Assembly: GCA_029216955.1 (NCBI GenBank)
Contig: JANAVB010016199.1
Coordinates: 10,167,960-10,231,959 of the forward strand
Direction of reading: 5' to 3'
Length of the DNA stretch: 64,000 nucleotides
Origin: Iris pallida
Taxonomy: Eukaryota; Streptophyta; Magnoliopsida; Asparagales; Iridaceae
Positions 1 through 11,615 of this stretch are shown here, one piece after another (position 1 is the first letter of the stretch; each line of letters opens with the position of its first letter). A program made the position numbers and the translations under genes. The notes under the pieces were generated by a model. That model had not been told where the DNA came from, searched no databases, and saw nothing but the letters and a program-made list of their open reading frames with translations.

Positions 1-1221
1 TTTGAAAACATCTTTGAAAAGCCACAATTCATTTCATTTCATTTTATTTGAAGCATACAAGGGACTATTTAATTCAAGCATGATGATTATTCATTTCATG
101 TGCAATGCGCAGTGTTTTTCATGAACCATAATCATTTCTTTGTTCAAGCAACTCTTAGGGACAATTATAACCACAATATCATATCTTTTCTTTAAAGGGA
201 ACATAACACTTCTTCGTAACGGATTAATCACTGCAAGCAATTCATATAGCAAACACAAGCAATACATATATATCACTTTTAAGTGATTCTTACCATAGCC
301 GATGGTCCATCCCTGCATAAGACAAGGATTAGCATAAACATAATATAACCAACATTCTTATTCCCTATTCGTCTCTGCATGGTTGGCTTTTAGCAAAATA
401 TTCTTGACACATGCAAAATCGATTGGCAGCTGTGATTCTCCGATTCATCTCTGCACCAACCAACACCTATCTGTATGATGGTCCATGGGAAATCCCATGA
501 TTAGCCGCTGTGACTCTTTGGTTCCGCTCGTCGCTAAGGACTCAGATAACGACTCCCATTTTCACATGGAGGCCATAATCTCTTCTAGGCCGAGTGGTTC
601 CAGGCGCCCCAGATTCCACCCGAGAGACAAATTTTACTTGTGTACGAGTTGTCTGAGACCAATGCATGCTCTAGCAGTTCTATTAGATGTAACAGATTTG
701 ATCAGATCTTTCAGATATACGACACGTTAATTTCGTGCCTTAGCAGATATACGACACGTTCTTTTCATGCCTTTGCAGATATACGACACGTTTATTTCGT
801 GCCTTTCTTTTATTCATGTCAACATATACAAGTCCGTCTATACATGTCTACCAATCTCAAGCATACTTAGCAACAAGCATATGATCAAGCATTCAATTTG
901 ATTCATTTGTCTTCTCTTATCTTATCAAGCATCATATCATTTCTTATTAGCAGGCAACAAGTCTTCTTTTTATCATACAGATTATTTCTTTTCTTATTCT
1001 TAGCATGCCAGCATGTGGATTCTCTTACAAGCATACTCAATGATTATCATATTATTATTAACAAAAATATTCAATCAAAAACTCAGATTCTTATTAGGCG
1101 TAAGCGAATTAGCAAATGAGACTTCGTCCACTCACCTAGATTAATCGTCTTCTGTTGCAGAGCTAGCAATCTGATCTTTCTGTCTATCTAGTGCCTTCGC
1201 GGAACGGAGCACTACAATCCA
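1..1221. other. Unassigned AT-rich repeat-derived DNA
   Basis: No convincing gene is seen; the short ORFs here lack recognisable domains. The stretch ends near 1221, where homology to the right-hand LTR of element A begins. An intact 5' LTR of A should extend leftwards with sequence like 7200-8423, but 1-1221 does not match that sequence. It is therefore either a different LTR fragment or a recombination junction. The words 'actcacct' near 1130 resemble sequence in the minus-oriented LTRs of B, a weak hint only. Confidence 0.4.
712..807. repeat. Three-copy 32-bp tandem repeat
   Basis: Units start at 712, 744 and 776, each beginning cagatatacgacacgtt and ending in a variant of tcgtgcctt. The period is exactly 32 bp with a few substitutions. 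It lies in non-coding repeat-derived DNA. Confidence 0.9.
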
Positions 1222-1876
1222 GGTGCCATACGATGTTTCCCAGAGCGTTATGGACGTACCCCCTTGCACATCATGCCCTCTGACGATCTTCGGACGTTAT
1301 GGACGTAGGCCCCTGGTGCCCTATATGGGACTATGCCGATTCCATTTACAGCCAGGGCTCATGCGTTAAAAGGATTGTTTCTCAAACTGCATGTTCACTT
1401 TAGTACAGTTAGGTTACCATATTGATATCTTATCACTTACCTTTATTTGTGGCATATTTTATGTTTAGTATTTATATGGCATGTCGTTTATTGTATCTTG
1501 TTACGTCCCTCTGAGGGCATAGTGAATGCTTCAGGTGTGTCTATTGTGATTTTTGCAGGTGCTCTCGCCAAGGCCATTTCTTCGAGGATAATTACACTTG
1601 GATCGTCTTCGCATCGCTCGATAAAATTTTGTTATTATATATTTCTCTTTTTTTGGTAGTGGATTTGTCTCCACCCAACAATTTGTAAATAATAATCCAT
1701 GAGTTGATTATAAATTCCTTCTTTTTTATTTATGGATGCGATTAGTGTCATGGTTTACTGTATTTTACAGCTTATGTATACATACGTTGGTTCCGTATAT
1801 TAGAGTATACATTATATGCATGCAGCTGACATATCGACGTACTTAGTTCTAAGTATTTTGGAGCTGGAGCGTTACA
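1222..1876 (+). repeat. Element A left LTR (3' part only)
   Basis: It aligns with 8424-9085: both contain the block around ttatggacgt...cccttgcacat, the segment ttacgtccctctgagg and the terminal gcgttaca. Homology stops abruptly upstream of about 1222. Confidence 0.8.
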
Positions 1877-1884
1877 TATTTTTG

Positions 1885-1902
1885 TGGTGGCCCATGCAGG
1901 TC
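1885..1902 (+). other. Primer-binding site of A, tRNA-Ile type
   Basis: The sequence TGGTGGCCCATGCAGGTC lies 8 bp inside the left LTR. Its complement ends in GCATGGGCCACCA, which fits the 3' end of plant tRNA-Ile with acceptor stem GGCCCAT, as I recall that tRNA. The same 18 bases at the same 8-bp spacing occur in element B on the other strand. Confidence 0.65.
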
Positions 1903-2707
1903 AAGTTTATCACTTCGGTTACGTGACTGTACCGATGTGAACCTACATATATGAATAGAGTTTAGGATCTCATCCACAAGCTTGACCTCCTTCCTTATTT
2001 CAAGTTTCGAACTCTTGTTACCATCCTTGATTTGCATCATGCTTGAACTCTTTCTACCATGAATTCCTATTTTTCGTGCTTAGTGACAGCTAGGAAGATG
2101 ACTACACTATTATATGCTTATAGGTCAAACACATGACTAGAAGGATTACATTGACAACTAGTATGCATCGAGGTCTTTTTTGAGTTATAAAGGCATTTTA
2201 TACTTTAAGAATCTAGGAACCCTATAGATTCTAGAAATATTATCTTGTATGAAGGATTAGTTAATTCTAAGTTGGGTAGTAGAGATGGAGATAAATTTCA
2301 TTTTTGATACTACTAGAGGATTGATAGACTCTATAAGGGATTGAGAAAATAAATTTCTGATTTATGATTTTTGAAATTGTGAAATAGTTATGATTTATTG
2401 TGATATGAAATCGAGTTGAGAAATATCTTAAGGTTTTAAATTGTGACGCATGATTTACGGTTAAGTTTAAGCTTGGATTGTAATATGCTAAGATTTATCT
2501 CGGGATTTATTAAAGAGTTTTAAATTATAAGTCATGATTTTGTAGACGACTAGAGAATGTGGAAGTTTAGTTTGAAAGAAAAAAAAGAAAAAGAAAAAGA
2601 GAGAGCTTAAGGTTTTAAGTTGAGTTGTATGATTTACGATATATAAGTTTATTAAATTTTAAGTTTTAAGAGATGATAGTAAAATTTTTGTTTAAAATAT
2701 TTTGGAA

Positions 2708-2947
2708 GATATGAAATCGACCTTGAAGAAAAAAAAATCAAATTTCAAATTGTGTCATATGATCTATGATTTATAAAGTTATTTAGATTTTGAGCTTAAA
2801 GCCTTGATTGTGGATATTTAAATTGTGGATATGAAATCGACCTTGAAGAAAAAAAAATCAAATTTCAAATTGTGTCATATGATCTATTTATTTATAAAGT
2901 TATTTAGATTTTGAGCTTAAAGCCTTGATTGTGGATATTTAAATTTT
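2708..2947. repeat. 120-bp tandem duplication
   Basis: Two copies, 2708-2827 and 2828-2947, begin gatatgaaatcgaccttg and differ by only a few bases. This is a local duplication inside the internal domain of A. Confidence 0.95.
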
Positions 2948-2960
2948 GGGTGATGTAGAT

Positions 2961-2961
2961 G

Positions 2962-3023
<62 letters not shown>

Positions 3024-3040
3024 ATATATATATATATATA
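2961..3040. repeat. TA dinucleotide microsatellite
   Basis: About 80 bp of alternating TA, interrupted once by a short A run near 3018. Confidence 0.97.
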
Positions 3041-6000
3041 GTAGTTGTGACTTATTGGAAGTTTAGATATACATTTTGAAGGATATAGAATCAATCCGAG
3101 GAGTTATTTTAAATGTTCAATTTTTGTTTGAATTACGATTGATAAGATTCTTTCAATCTTGAGCTTACATTTTGGATTGAATTATAATATGCTAAGAGTT
3201 ATCTCGAGGATTATTTGAGAATTTTTAAATTGTAAGGGATTTTACGACTGATAGGATTATTTGAATATTGAGCTTTATTACAACTTTTGGAAAAAGTTAC
3301 TAATGGTATAATGAAAAGTTAATTTTTAGATCGATTAAAAGAATTTACATTTTAAGTTATGATTATGTCGGACGACTTAGAATGAATAGAAATTATGGTA
3401 GATTATTTTCGAGAATTTTTATTAAGAAACTTTGTGAAAGCTCGAGTTCAAGAAGTTGGACTTATAATGGTAGGCAACCAAGATAGCCCTAATGAGATAA
3501 AGTAGTCCACATTATTGCCATATCACTCATAACCATGATAGTTGTAATACTCAAGTATAGTAGTCATCGACCAAACAATGTGACAATATCTTCACCTCGA
3601 ATTATTCATCCTACACTTGGAAACAATTAGAACCGATCCTCGACCACACCCTCATCTTGGAGACTATCTTCTCTCTAGAAACTATGTTCCTAACTTATTT
3701 TACCTTGATCTACGAAAATTACTTCACTATCTTTATTTCGTGCTTTAACCTTTCTATTTTTGTGCATTAATTTGTACCTCATGAAACCCACTTTCTATTG
3801 TGATCATTAGGTGCCCCCTATTGTGACCTTGATATTTAGAGCACAACACTAGACTTTTTCTTCCAAAAAATTTCATATGTAAGACCTAGACGAGCCCACC
3901 TTCATGTTGGTATATTATGTCTCACTCAAACTTTGTACTCTATTTTTATGATGCGACTTCCGAGTCAAAATGGCTAGCTGTAAACCCTACCATGATAACA
4001 TTGTCCGTTCTGACTTCATTTAGAGACCAAATATTGACTCAATTCTTTCGACCCAATATATGATTGTGATCTACTTAATTTTTCAAATGCTTACTTGTGT
4101 TTTATATTGATTGCTTGACCCTTGATTTTATTATCTTGAATTATTTAGACCCAAAACTCCTTTTACTCTTCATGCAATAATTAGCTACCCTTATCCAAAC
4201 CCTTACCACCATCATTACACCTAAGCCATATTTTTCTCCCAATTGTTGCTTCCCTCCTTGATGACTGTTCAATTTCCTCCATAATTTATGCAAGTCTCAT
4301 GCTAATCCATTGTGAGAATATAAAAATCGAACCATGACACCCTACGGTTAGAAGGAGATTGGATTAGAAAACCCCACAAAGGAAAATAGTAGTATCGTTA
4401 AATAAAATGATGTGTGATTATGAGGCTACGAAGATGGGATAATTGAAAATGGGTGGCCACTAGATAACGGAAGGAATGTATGTGAATCAAAAGGTAAATA
4501 GACTCCACAATCGATGATAAATAGTTAATCAAACCTTGAATGCAAGTTATTTTATTTTGATGTTTTAAGGAATACATTTCAAAGGGGATTATTGATATGA
4601 ATTTAAAACCAATTCCAATTTTGCCATCATAATTTAAAGGATTGTCAAACTCCAACTTTCGAGAAAGACACTAACAAGTTGATGAAATTTTCATGATAAA
4701 ATATTGCGTTATGGAGATATGATCAATGGAGAGTACACTTTCGATTGATGCATTAGCCGTCGATATTTAGCAAATATTGAAGGTGGTAATTTTTGTTTTA
4801 GTACTTTAAGGATGACTACGAAGAAAAAGTTGATTTATTATCCAAGGATTTATTGAATACTTACTTTTGAGGAGCGTATGAATGACAAAATTTATTTGAG
4901 AACGTATACATAAATGTTGGAGAAGAAGTATATTAGAGATTTTTGACTTCAACTTTTGGGCTTATATGAGATATTGGGTTTAATATTTTGAAGAAAGTGA
5001 AATGTTGGAGTTCAAAATTTTATGAAGTAACAAAAAAAAGGTAGCTTAAGAGAATTTAAGTGATTGAAATATAAATCTTGAAAAGGAATCAAAACTTTGG
5101 AAGAATTTTTATAAATAGAGACGATACGGACGATTCATAGATCATGACAAAGGTAAACACGACTCAAGTATTGAATTATTGATACTAAATTTGGTCAAAA
5201 AAGTTATAACCTTGTTGGGTGACACATGTGAAGAACAATGGTAGTATTGGTTAACATAAACATCGATGACTTGTCATGCCTTGATTCTCTTCTAAACTAT
5301 ACCCTTGAATTAAAATTTTCTAGTATCTAAATTTCGATTATTCAAAATTGATTTCCATAGTAGCCATCGTATCCTCACCAAATAAATTGATCATGACTTC
5401 TCGTCACAAACTCCTTCTATCTCTCCAAACCTACTTATCCTAATTATTCATAAATTTTGAGGACGAAATTCTTGTAAGTTGGGTAGGATATAAACCCCCT
5501 AAATTTTTACTATGATTTTTTTAAAAATAAATTTGGTACTGATTTTTTTTCGTATTTGTACTTCGCATGCGAGTACATATATGCGATAGTATATTTTATG
5601 TACACAAAGAGTTTATTAAAAGATTTTCTTCGTATGGGAAAATGGTTTGTTTTTAAAATAATATATGATAAATATTTTTTTATTGCTTAAAGTTATGAAA
5701 GGCGTCGCATCGAAAATTGTCAAAACTTTATTCTTTTATTATAAAAGGGCTATTTTATTTTATTGGTAATTTAGAAAGTAGGTTTTATATAAATATTCTA
5801 GAATTATGAGAGGTACATGAATTTAATTCATGTATATATATATTGAATTTTGAAATTAATTATTATCATTATTTTATTATTTGGAAAGAGATATTTAGGT
5901 TTTTGTTGGATTTAATATCTAATTAATCATGGCAATTAAATTGGAAGTTGGTTTCGTGGATTTGTTAATTTAAAATATAAAGATATCTAGTTTTAAATGA

Positions 6001-6115
6001 GATGAGATTTGATTGAATTAGTTTAAACCTATTTAAATAAATAAGTGATTTATCTAGGGGTTGGGGGGAAGAATTAAACTATCCTAATCCTTATCGAAAT
6101 AGGAGCTTCCACCTC

Positions 6116-6123
6116 TATATAAG
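6116..6123 (+). promoter_or_regulatory. LTR A TATA box
   Basis: TATATAAG sits in a purine/pyrimidine-rich context (ctctatataaggagagg), followed by a C/T-rich leader. It lies about 640 bp into the LTR, where the U3/R border of a long plant LTR could lie. Confidence 0.6.
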
Positions 6124-6149
6124 GAGAGGCATATTATTCTCTTTTTCAG

Positions 6150-7030
6150 GGATTTCTCCAAGATCATCTCCACAAATAATTTATGCCACTATTGTGCATC
6201 GTGTCCGTGCCCTCCCATCCACTATATTTTTCTTCAATACAAATACATAACTCCATGTCCGACACACCCGGACATCCAAATCCGCGTCGCGCAGGACACA
6301 AACCCCGGACACAATAACAAATCCTAAGCCTAAACTCTAACCCAGTTCCTGTGTCCGTGTCGACATCACGACACGGACAGTACAAACCATTTATGCCAAA
6401 CCACTATTCCGTCACCGCTGATCCACACCCATCACCCAAACCCGCTACTGGTCCGCCCTGACCTCGGCCGAACCCAATCACCGCCCACCACCGGGACCTT
6501 CAGCCATCCACCACCACTAAGCTCACAACCACCACCACCACCCGTCTGTACACCACCGTACCCATGGACCACCGATCATCGTCCCCGATAAATTCTCTCC
6601 CTCCACCTCGATAAAACCCTGTCACCACCATCGTCTCCCAAAATCTTGGCCAACACAGTGAAGCATCACCACCGCCACCACTAGAAAAAGAAGTGGGGAA
6701 GACCATAAACTGAGCCGCCCTCAGTTCATCTTCTGCTCTGAACCGTGAGCGCCCCCGCTGTGACCGCCGCCGGGCCTGCCCGCTGACAACCGACCGCCGA
6801 TGGGCAGCGCCTCCCGACCCCACTTGGTCCCTGCTTCGGATTGTGCCTCCGTGACTCGTCTGCCCTCTGCGTCCGTCGAGCGTGTGCTGCCCGAAGCCGC
6901 CATGGCCGCCGTCCTAAATCGGGACCTGGTGGTGGAGCCTTCGACCCGCCAGCATAGGGCGACCCCACCCTCCGAGCTCGATGCCGCCGCCGGAGCAGCG
7001 CCCGAAGGTGAGCGCCTTCCTCTGTAAGTT
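6150..7030. other. GC-rich island inside LTR A
   Basis: A GC-rich segment downstream of the TATA box gives long overlapping frames on both strands. The frames are Pro/Arg/Ala-rich without domains, so I read them as composition artefacts. Comparable GC islands occur at the corresponding place in LTRs B (12100-12360, 14940-15330) and C (43080-43340), which suggests a conserved leader (R/U5) region rather than a gene. Confidence 0.55.
6352..6379. repeat. Perfect 11-bp inverted repeat
   Basis: Arms tgtccgtgtcg (6352-6362) and cgacacggaca (6369-6379) are separated by 6 bp, inside the GC-rich leader of LTR A. Confidence 0.9.
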
Positions 7031-7956
7031 TTTCTTTCCTCTCCTCCTTCTCCCTCTCGCTCACCAGCTTCCTCTCACTTCCTCTACTCTCCCTTTCGAT
7101 TTCGATATTCTCTCTTTTAACCCCTTCTTTCTATTGTTCTGTTCGGAAGAGAATATCAGCTGCACTCCTTTACAATATATTATTTTATTATTATTACTCA
7201 AGTTTCACAGAGTAATAATTTGTTCATGGTTTTTATATTAGTACTATTTTGTCAATATGTGGATGACTGTATACAAATTACTATTAAGAATATGCTTGCC
7301 ACTATTATCATTAGTAATTTTGATTAAATTTATTATTATTATTATTATTATAGTAAATATTTCTTAAGTACAGAAAGAAAAATTTGTGTTAAATTTTTTT
7401 TATAGTTATTGTTCCTTGTTATTAATAATATTACACTGTTTTCTTTAAGTATTAGTAAACAAAGGATGTTCCTCAAAAGTCTTTTTCTGTTAAAATATAT
7501 TATTTTGGGATTAGCTCTACATCAAATTTTAATATGGTATAAAAACCCTAAATGTTATTAGCTAGTAGCTAATTTGACCTAAATTATATATTGACAAATT
7601 CAACAACCTTAGCCTAAAATAATTTCTTCATAATTTTAAATAGTATTTCTAACTATTATTTTTCCAAATACACTTTTTACAGTATACCTAATAAAATTAA
7701 GGATTTTATCTTAAAGTACTTTTCAAGTATTTATCTAGAATTTATTCATTAATTTGATTTATTATAAATATTTTCTAAAAAAGATAAGTATGAGTATTTT
7801 CTCCACGAATTTCCATTGACTATCAAAGTTGATCGTGACTAATCATGACTAATTCCTACTCATAATTCTTCGCAACTTCAGACCTCTACCCATCAACCTT
7901 GGCTATTGGACTATTGGGACATGTCAGAACACCGCACAACACCGGGCGACACACCA

Positions 7957-7972
7957 GGCAAGATACCTTGCC
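7957..7972. repeat. Conserved LTR palindrome, copy in A
   Basis: GGCAAGATACCTTGCC has 6-bp arms around ATAC. The identical 16 bases occur in solo LTR G at 51551-51566, although the flanks have largely diverged. Confidence 0.85.
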
Positions 7973-9085
7973 ATCATTTACTCTTTATAATTAGTCTGCA
8001 TTTTATTTATTGCATATCACTGTGTATTTATGTCCAGTATTTCTTGCTGTACCATTATTTTAGTTCCTGATTTACTGCCTGCTTAGTGATATTATCTTAC
8101 TTGATTTATTATTCTTTGATTGCATATAGACCTAGAGTTGAGGGACTACCATTTGTAGTGTATTACATAAACCTTGTCACAATTGTACCACAAGTATGTA
8201 TGAGATGAGTAGCATGTAGAGGTCCTTGTGTGTTGGCTGATCCACCGTGCATATGCATTAGGTCTAACTGCTGATTGAGGCATGTTAGGAGACTTAGCAG
8301 TTAGTAGAGGTACATGATCGTGGATGCGACTTGATACGTACATTTGGGTGGGGAGAACAATACCTGACGTATGGGCTTCTTTGTACTTTCCTGATTACCT
8401 GTGCGCTCCTTCGGAGATGCAGGCTCCAGGTGCCCTCTGACATTTCCCAAAGCGTTATGGACGTGCCCCCTTGCACATGATGCCCTCTGACGATCTTCGG
8501 ACGTTATGGACATAGGCCCCTGGTGCCCTATATGTGGACTATGCCGATCCTATTTACAGCCTGGGGTCATGCGTCGAAAGGATTGTTTCTCAAACTGCAT
8601 GTTCACTTTAGTACGGTTAGATTACTTAATTGATGTCTTGTCACTTACCTTTATTTGTGGCATATTTTATATTCAGTATTTATATGGTATGTTATTTATT
8701 GTATCTTGTTACGTCCCTCTGAGGACCTGGTGAATTCTCCAGGTGTGTCTGTTGTGATTTTTGCAGGTGCTCTCGCCAAGGCCATTTCTTCGTGGATGAT
8801 TACACTTGGATCGTCTTCGCATCTCTCGACAAAATTTCGTTATTATGTATTTCTCTTTTTGTTGGAAGTGGATTTGTCTCCGCCCAATAATTTGTAAATG
8901 ATAATCCATGAGTTTATTATAAATTTCTTCTTCTTTATTTATGGATGAGATTAGTGTCATGGTTTACTGCATTTTACAGCTTATGTATACATACGTTGGT
9001 TCCGTATATTGGAGTATACATCGTATGCATGCAACTGGCATGTCCACGTACTTAGTCATAAGTATTTTGGGACTTGGGCGTTACA

Positions 9086-9292
9086 ATCAGAATGTCCACG
9101 AAGGTAGCCGTACGATGCCCTGAAGTACGCGATCTGACCTCGCTGTTCAGGCCCCTCCTAAACTTTCTGGCCCACTCCCTAGCTCCTGAACCATGCCCTT
9201 CGCAAACCGGCTCAATCGAGAAAACTTTACAGCATACTTATCTACTTACAGTCTTCCTGAACCAATCCGTGAAACTAGCCCTCCAAGGTACG
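9086..9292. other. Spacer between elements A and B
   Basis: About 207 bp between the right end of A and the left end of B. I see no gene or recognisable repeat; it is probably old target DNA or an older repeat fragment. Confidence 0.5.
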
Positions 9293-10569
9293 TGTCACGA
9301 CCTGCACCCTGATTATGGGCACGAACACGTGGGTACGTCCAGCCTACGCTGCAGAATCGGCGGTAGAACGCTGTATAGGTCTACTAGAAAGTATAGCATC
9401 TAGACAATATATATGTACCTGTCATCTTCGCACGGAGTTATATAATCTCAACTCAATCACAAGACATCTAAGGAAGATAAGCACGAATATATTAAGGATA
9501 TGATGAAAATAGATAAACTAAAGTAGATACGGAAACTACGAGATCAGAGTTTAAGACACAATACAATACCCTAAAATATAACATATAACATAAGTCTCAA
9601 AGCTAGCTGGAACGCAGTCCAGTCAAACCTAACTAGTCTAGGTCACTACCACTACAGACACTGGCATAAGAGGGAGATCCTGGTAATAGTCTCGAGTAGT
9701 CAGCATCTAAATCCTCTGTAATATCAACAGGGTTATCCTGTCAGAAAAATAAACGAGCACAAACACCAACAACAGTTCCACAGTATTGACAAATGCTATA
9801 AGAGACAATCATAATGGAATACAAGATGATATATCAAGACTATAAGTAAAACATGATATATAAACTGGAAATCATGTCAGGGTGTAACGTACAGGAAAGT
9901 AGAACAGTACAGGAATATCTGATGTATAATGTAAACATAAAATAGTGCTTTGAGATATTATAGCGTTATGTGATTGGCTTGGGTCAAGATCAGGCTGTTC
10001 CATTTGGCCCGGCTGTCACAGAAAAATCTCAGAAGGGTCAAGCCGGCCAACATGGAAAGCGAGCGCAAAAAATATAAGATCTCGCTACACCCTACGTGAA
10101 GTGAGGGTGATGCAGGCACAAGAATAGTGACATGGGGGTATCGATCACATAATCTTTAATAACTCCCCATCTCCGAATAATATTTGGATCCGGACATAGC
10201 ACATCATGACACGGGATTCTCCAAGAGGGTAGCTAATCTCACTCAGGAATCGTTGTCTATACAAGTATAAGAAATAAGATCGAATAATGTACCAATATAC
10301 AAAAAAGTCCAGGAATAACATCTCATGCCAGGATCCGACGTATACTTGTTCGTGCACCATCGTGACAAGAATCAAGTAAAACACTATAACTGAATCGGAT
10401 ACAGAAAATATCAAGACAAGAAACTACTATTAGACAATGTACTCGCCTGCGGTCCTGAGCTGTCAAATGGGGTCGATGCTCAGAGTTATGTTACAGACAT
10501 ATATATATATAAGCTAATTAGGGTTCAACTGTGTTAGGCATGATTATATAGTATATGCTATATAATCTA

Positions 10570-10740
10570 GGTTAAACTCAGTCAACTAAGTCAAACTAGG
10601 TCACACTAAGTCAAACTAGGTCAAGTATTGACTTATAGTTGACTTTTGGTCAATTGGTCAACTCTGGTCAACTCCTAGCCCAATCTAGGTCAAATATTGA
10701 ATTGTGGTTGACCTTGAGTCAAAACAAACATGGTCAAATC
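10570..10740. promoter_or_regulatory. W-box-like GGTCAA/TTGACY cluster, LTR B copy 1
   Basis: At least ten occurrences of gtcaa or ttgac within 170 bp, such as ggtcaactctggtcaactcc. TTGACC/T is the core recognised by WRKY factors. The cluster is repeated in copy 2. A functional role is inference. Confidence 0.4.
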
Positions 10741-11139
10741 TAGTCTGTATTAAAATATCAAGTTGTACCTCGTTATTCGTACATCGAAACTTATGTTAGG
10801 TAAATCGAGATAAGATGATCAACAGTAAGGTTAATAATCTTGCCATAGTGATCCACATGGTCATCTTGTCAATTTCAACGATGTGAGATCGCTGGAATCG
10901 ACTGATCTCAGTTTCGTTGCACTAATTACGAAATACGAACGTAATAAGAATTAATTATAACTAAAGGTGATACATAGAGAAATATCTATAAACATTGTTG
11001 GATGATGAAACAAACATCACCAACGTGTCCAGAAGGGTCAAATCAGCTAGGATAGCCTATCCATAAGTCCAGTTTGGACACAAAGGTAAAAAGATAATTT
11101 CGGGTCAAAACGGTATCCGTGTCGGACCAACTTTGCATT

Positions 11140-11615
11140 GAAAAATGTGCAAAGATACAAGTCCACTAAACCTAACAAATTATATGTCCACGAATCCAGA
11201 ATGATGATACGAACCCAACGATATATCCGGAATTGGATTCCGTTGATCCGATCTCAAATTGGTTCGTTGACCAGGACATTGAAATTCTGATTTGCACGGA
11301 AAAGCATGTCGGAGCCAATGTCCTCAAAACTCAACAAACTATATGTCAACGAGTCCATAATGACGATACGAACTCAACGGTATATCCGAAATTGGATTAC
11401 GATGACCCGATCTCAAAATGGTCCGTTGACCTAGATATTGGTATCCGATTTGTACGAAAATACATGTCAGAGCCAATGTTCACTAAATCTAACAAAGTAT
11501 ATGTCAACGAATCCAGAATAACGATACGAACTCATCGATATATCAGAAATTGGATTTCGATGAGCCGATCTCAAAATGACCCGTTGACTCGGATTGTGGG
11601 GCTCGCCTTGCACCA
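11140..11615. repeat. Three-unit array, period about 158 bp, copy 1
   Basis: Units with the landmark tatatgtcmacgartcca begin at 11181, 11340 and 11498. Each contains a variant of gatacgaacycaacg and a cgatctcaaa...tggtccgttgac segment. The counterpart array in duplication copy 2 begins near 14024. The reading frames across it are by-products of the repetition. Confidence 0.85.

Larger units (their letters stand above)
1877..5479 (+). other. Element A internal domain, non-coding
   Basis: About 3.6 kb of AT-rich sequence with stops in all frames and no gag or pol remnant that I can recognise. It holds the primer-binding site at its left end, a 120-bp tandem duplication, a TA microsatellite and the ttttgaggacgaaatt motif just before the right LTR. 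That motif also precedes the LTR of the coding chromovirus C in this window. Confidence 0.7.
1222..9085 (+). mobile_element. Element A: non-autonomous LARD-like LTR retrotransposon
   Basis: A has a partial left LTR (1222-1876), a primer-binding site (1885-1902), 3.6 kb of internal DNA without any sizeable ORF, a gypsy-type motif before the polypurine region (ttttgaggacgaaatt, 5455-5470) and a long right LTR (5480-9085). The two LTRs align over their last 650 bp, with the same terminal gcgttaca. Long LTRs around a non-coding core fit the large retrotransposon derivative (LARD) class, which depends on proteins of another element. The left LTR is truncated or recombined at about 1221. No target-site duplication can be checked because the left end is missing. 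Confidence 0.75.
5480..9085 (+). repeat. Element A right LTR (3.6 kb)
   Basis: It starts TGGGTAGGATATAAACCC after the ggacgaaattcttgtaag pre-LTR motif and ends gggcgttaca. The end matches the left LTR end at 1876. The start resembles, in reverse complement, the start of the LTR of B near 16552, so A and B are related families. The exact first base is inferred from the TG rule. Confidence 0.7.

Noticed and set aside
6500..7064. Overlapping 60-112-codon frames on both strands
   Set aside because: GC-rich composition in an LTR leader makes long frames on several strands at once; no domain, no splice logic, and comparable islands occur in other LTRs.
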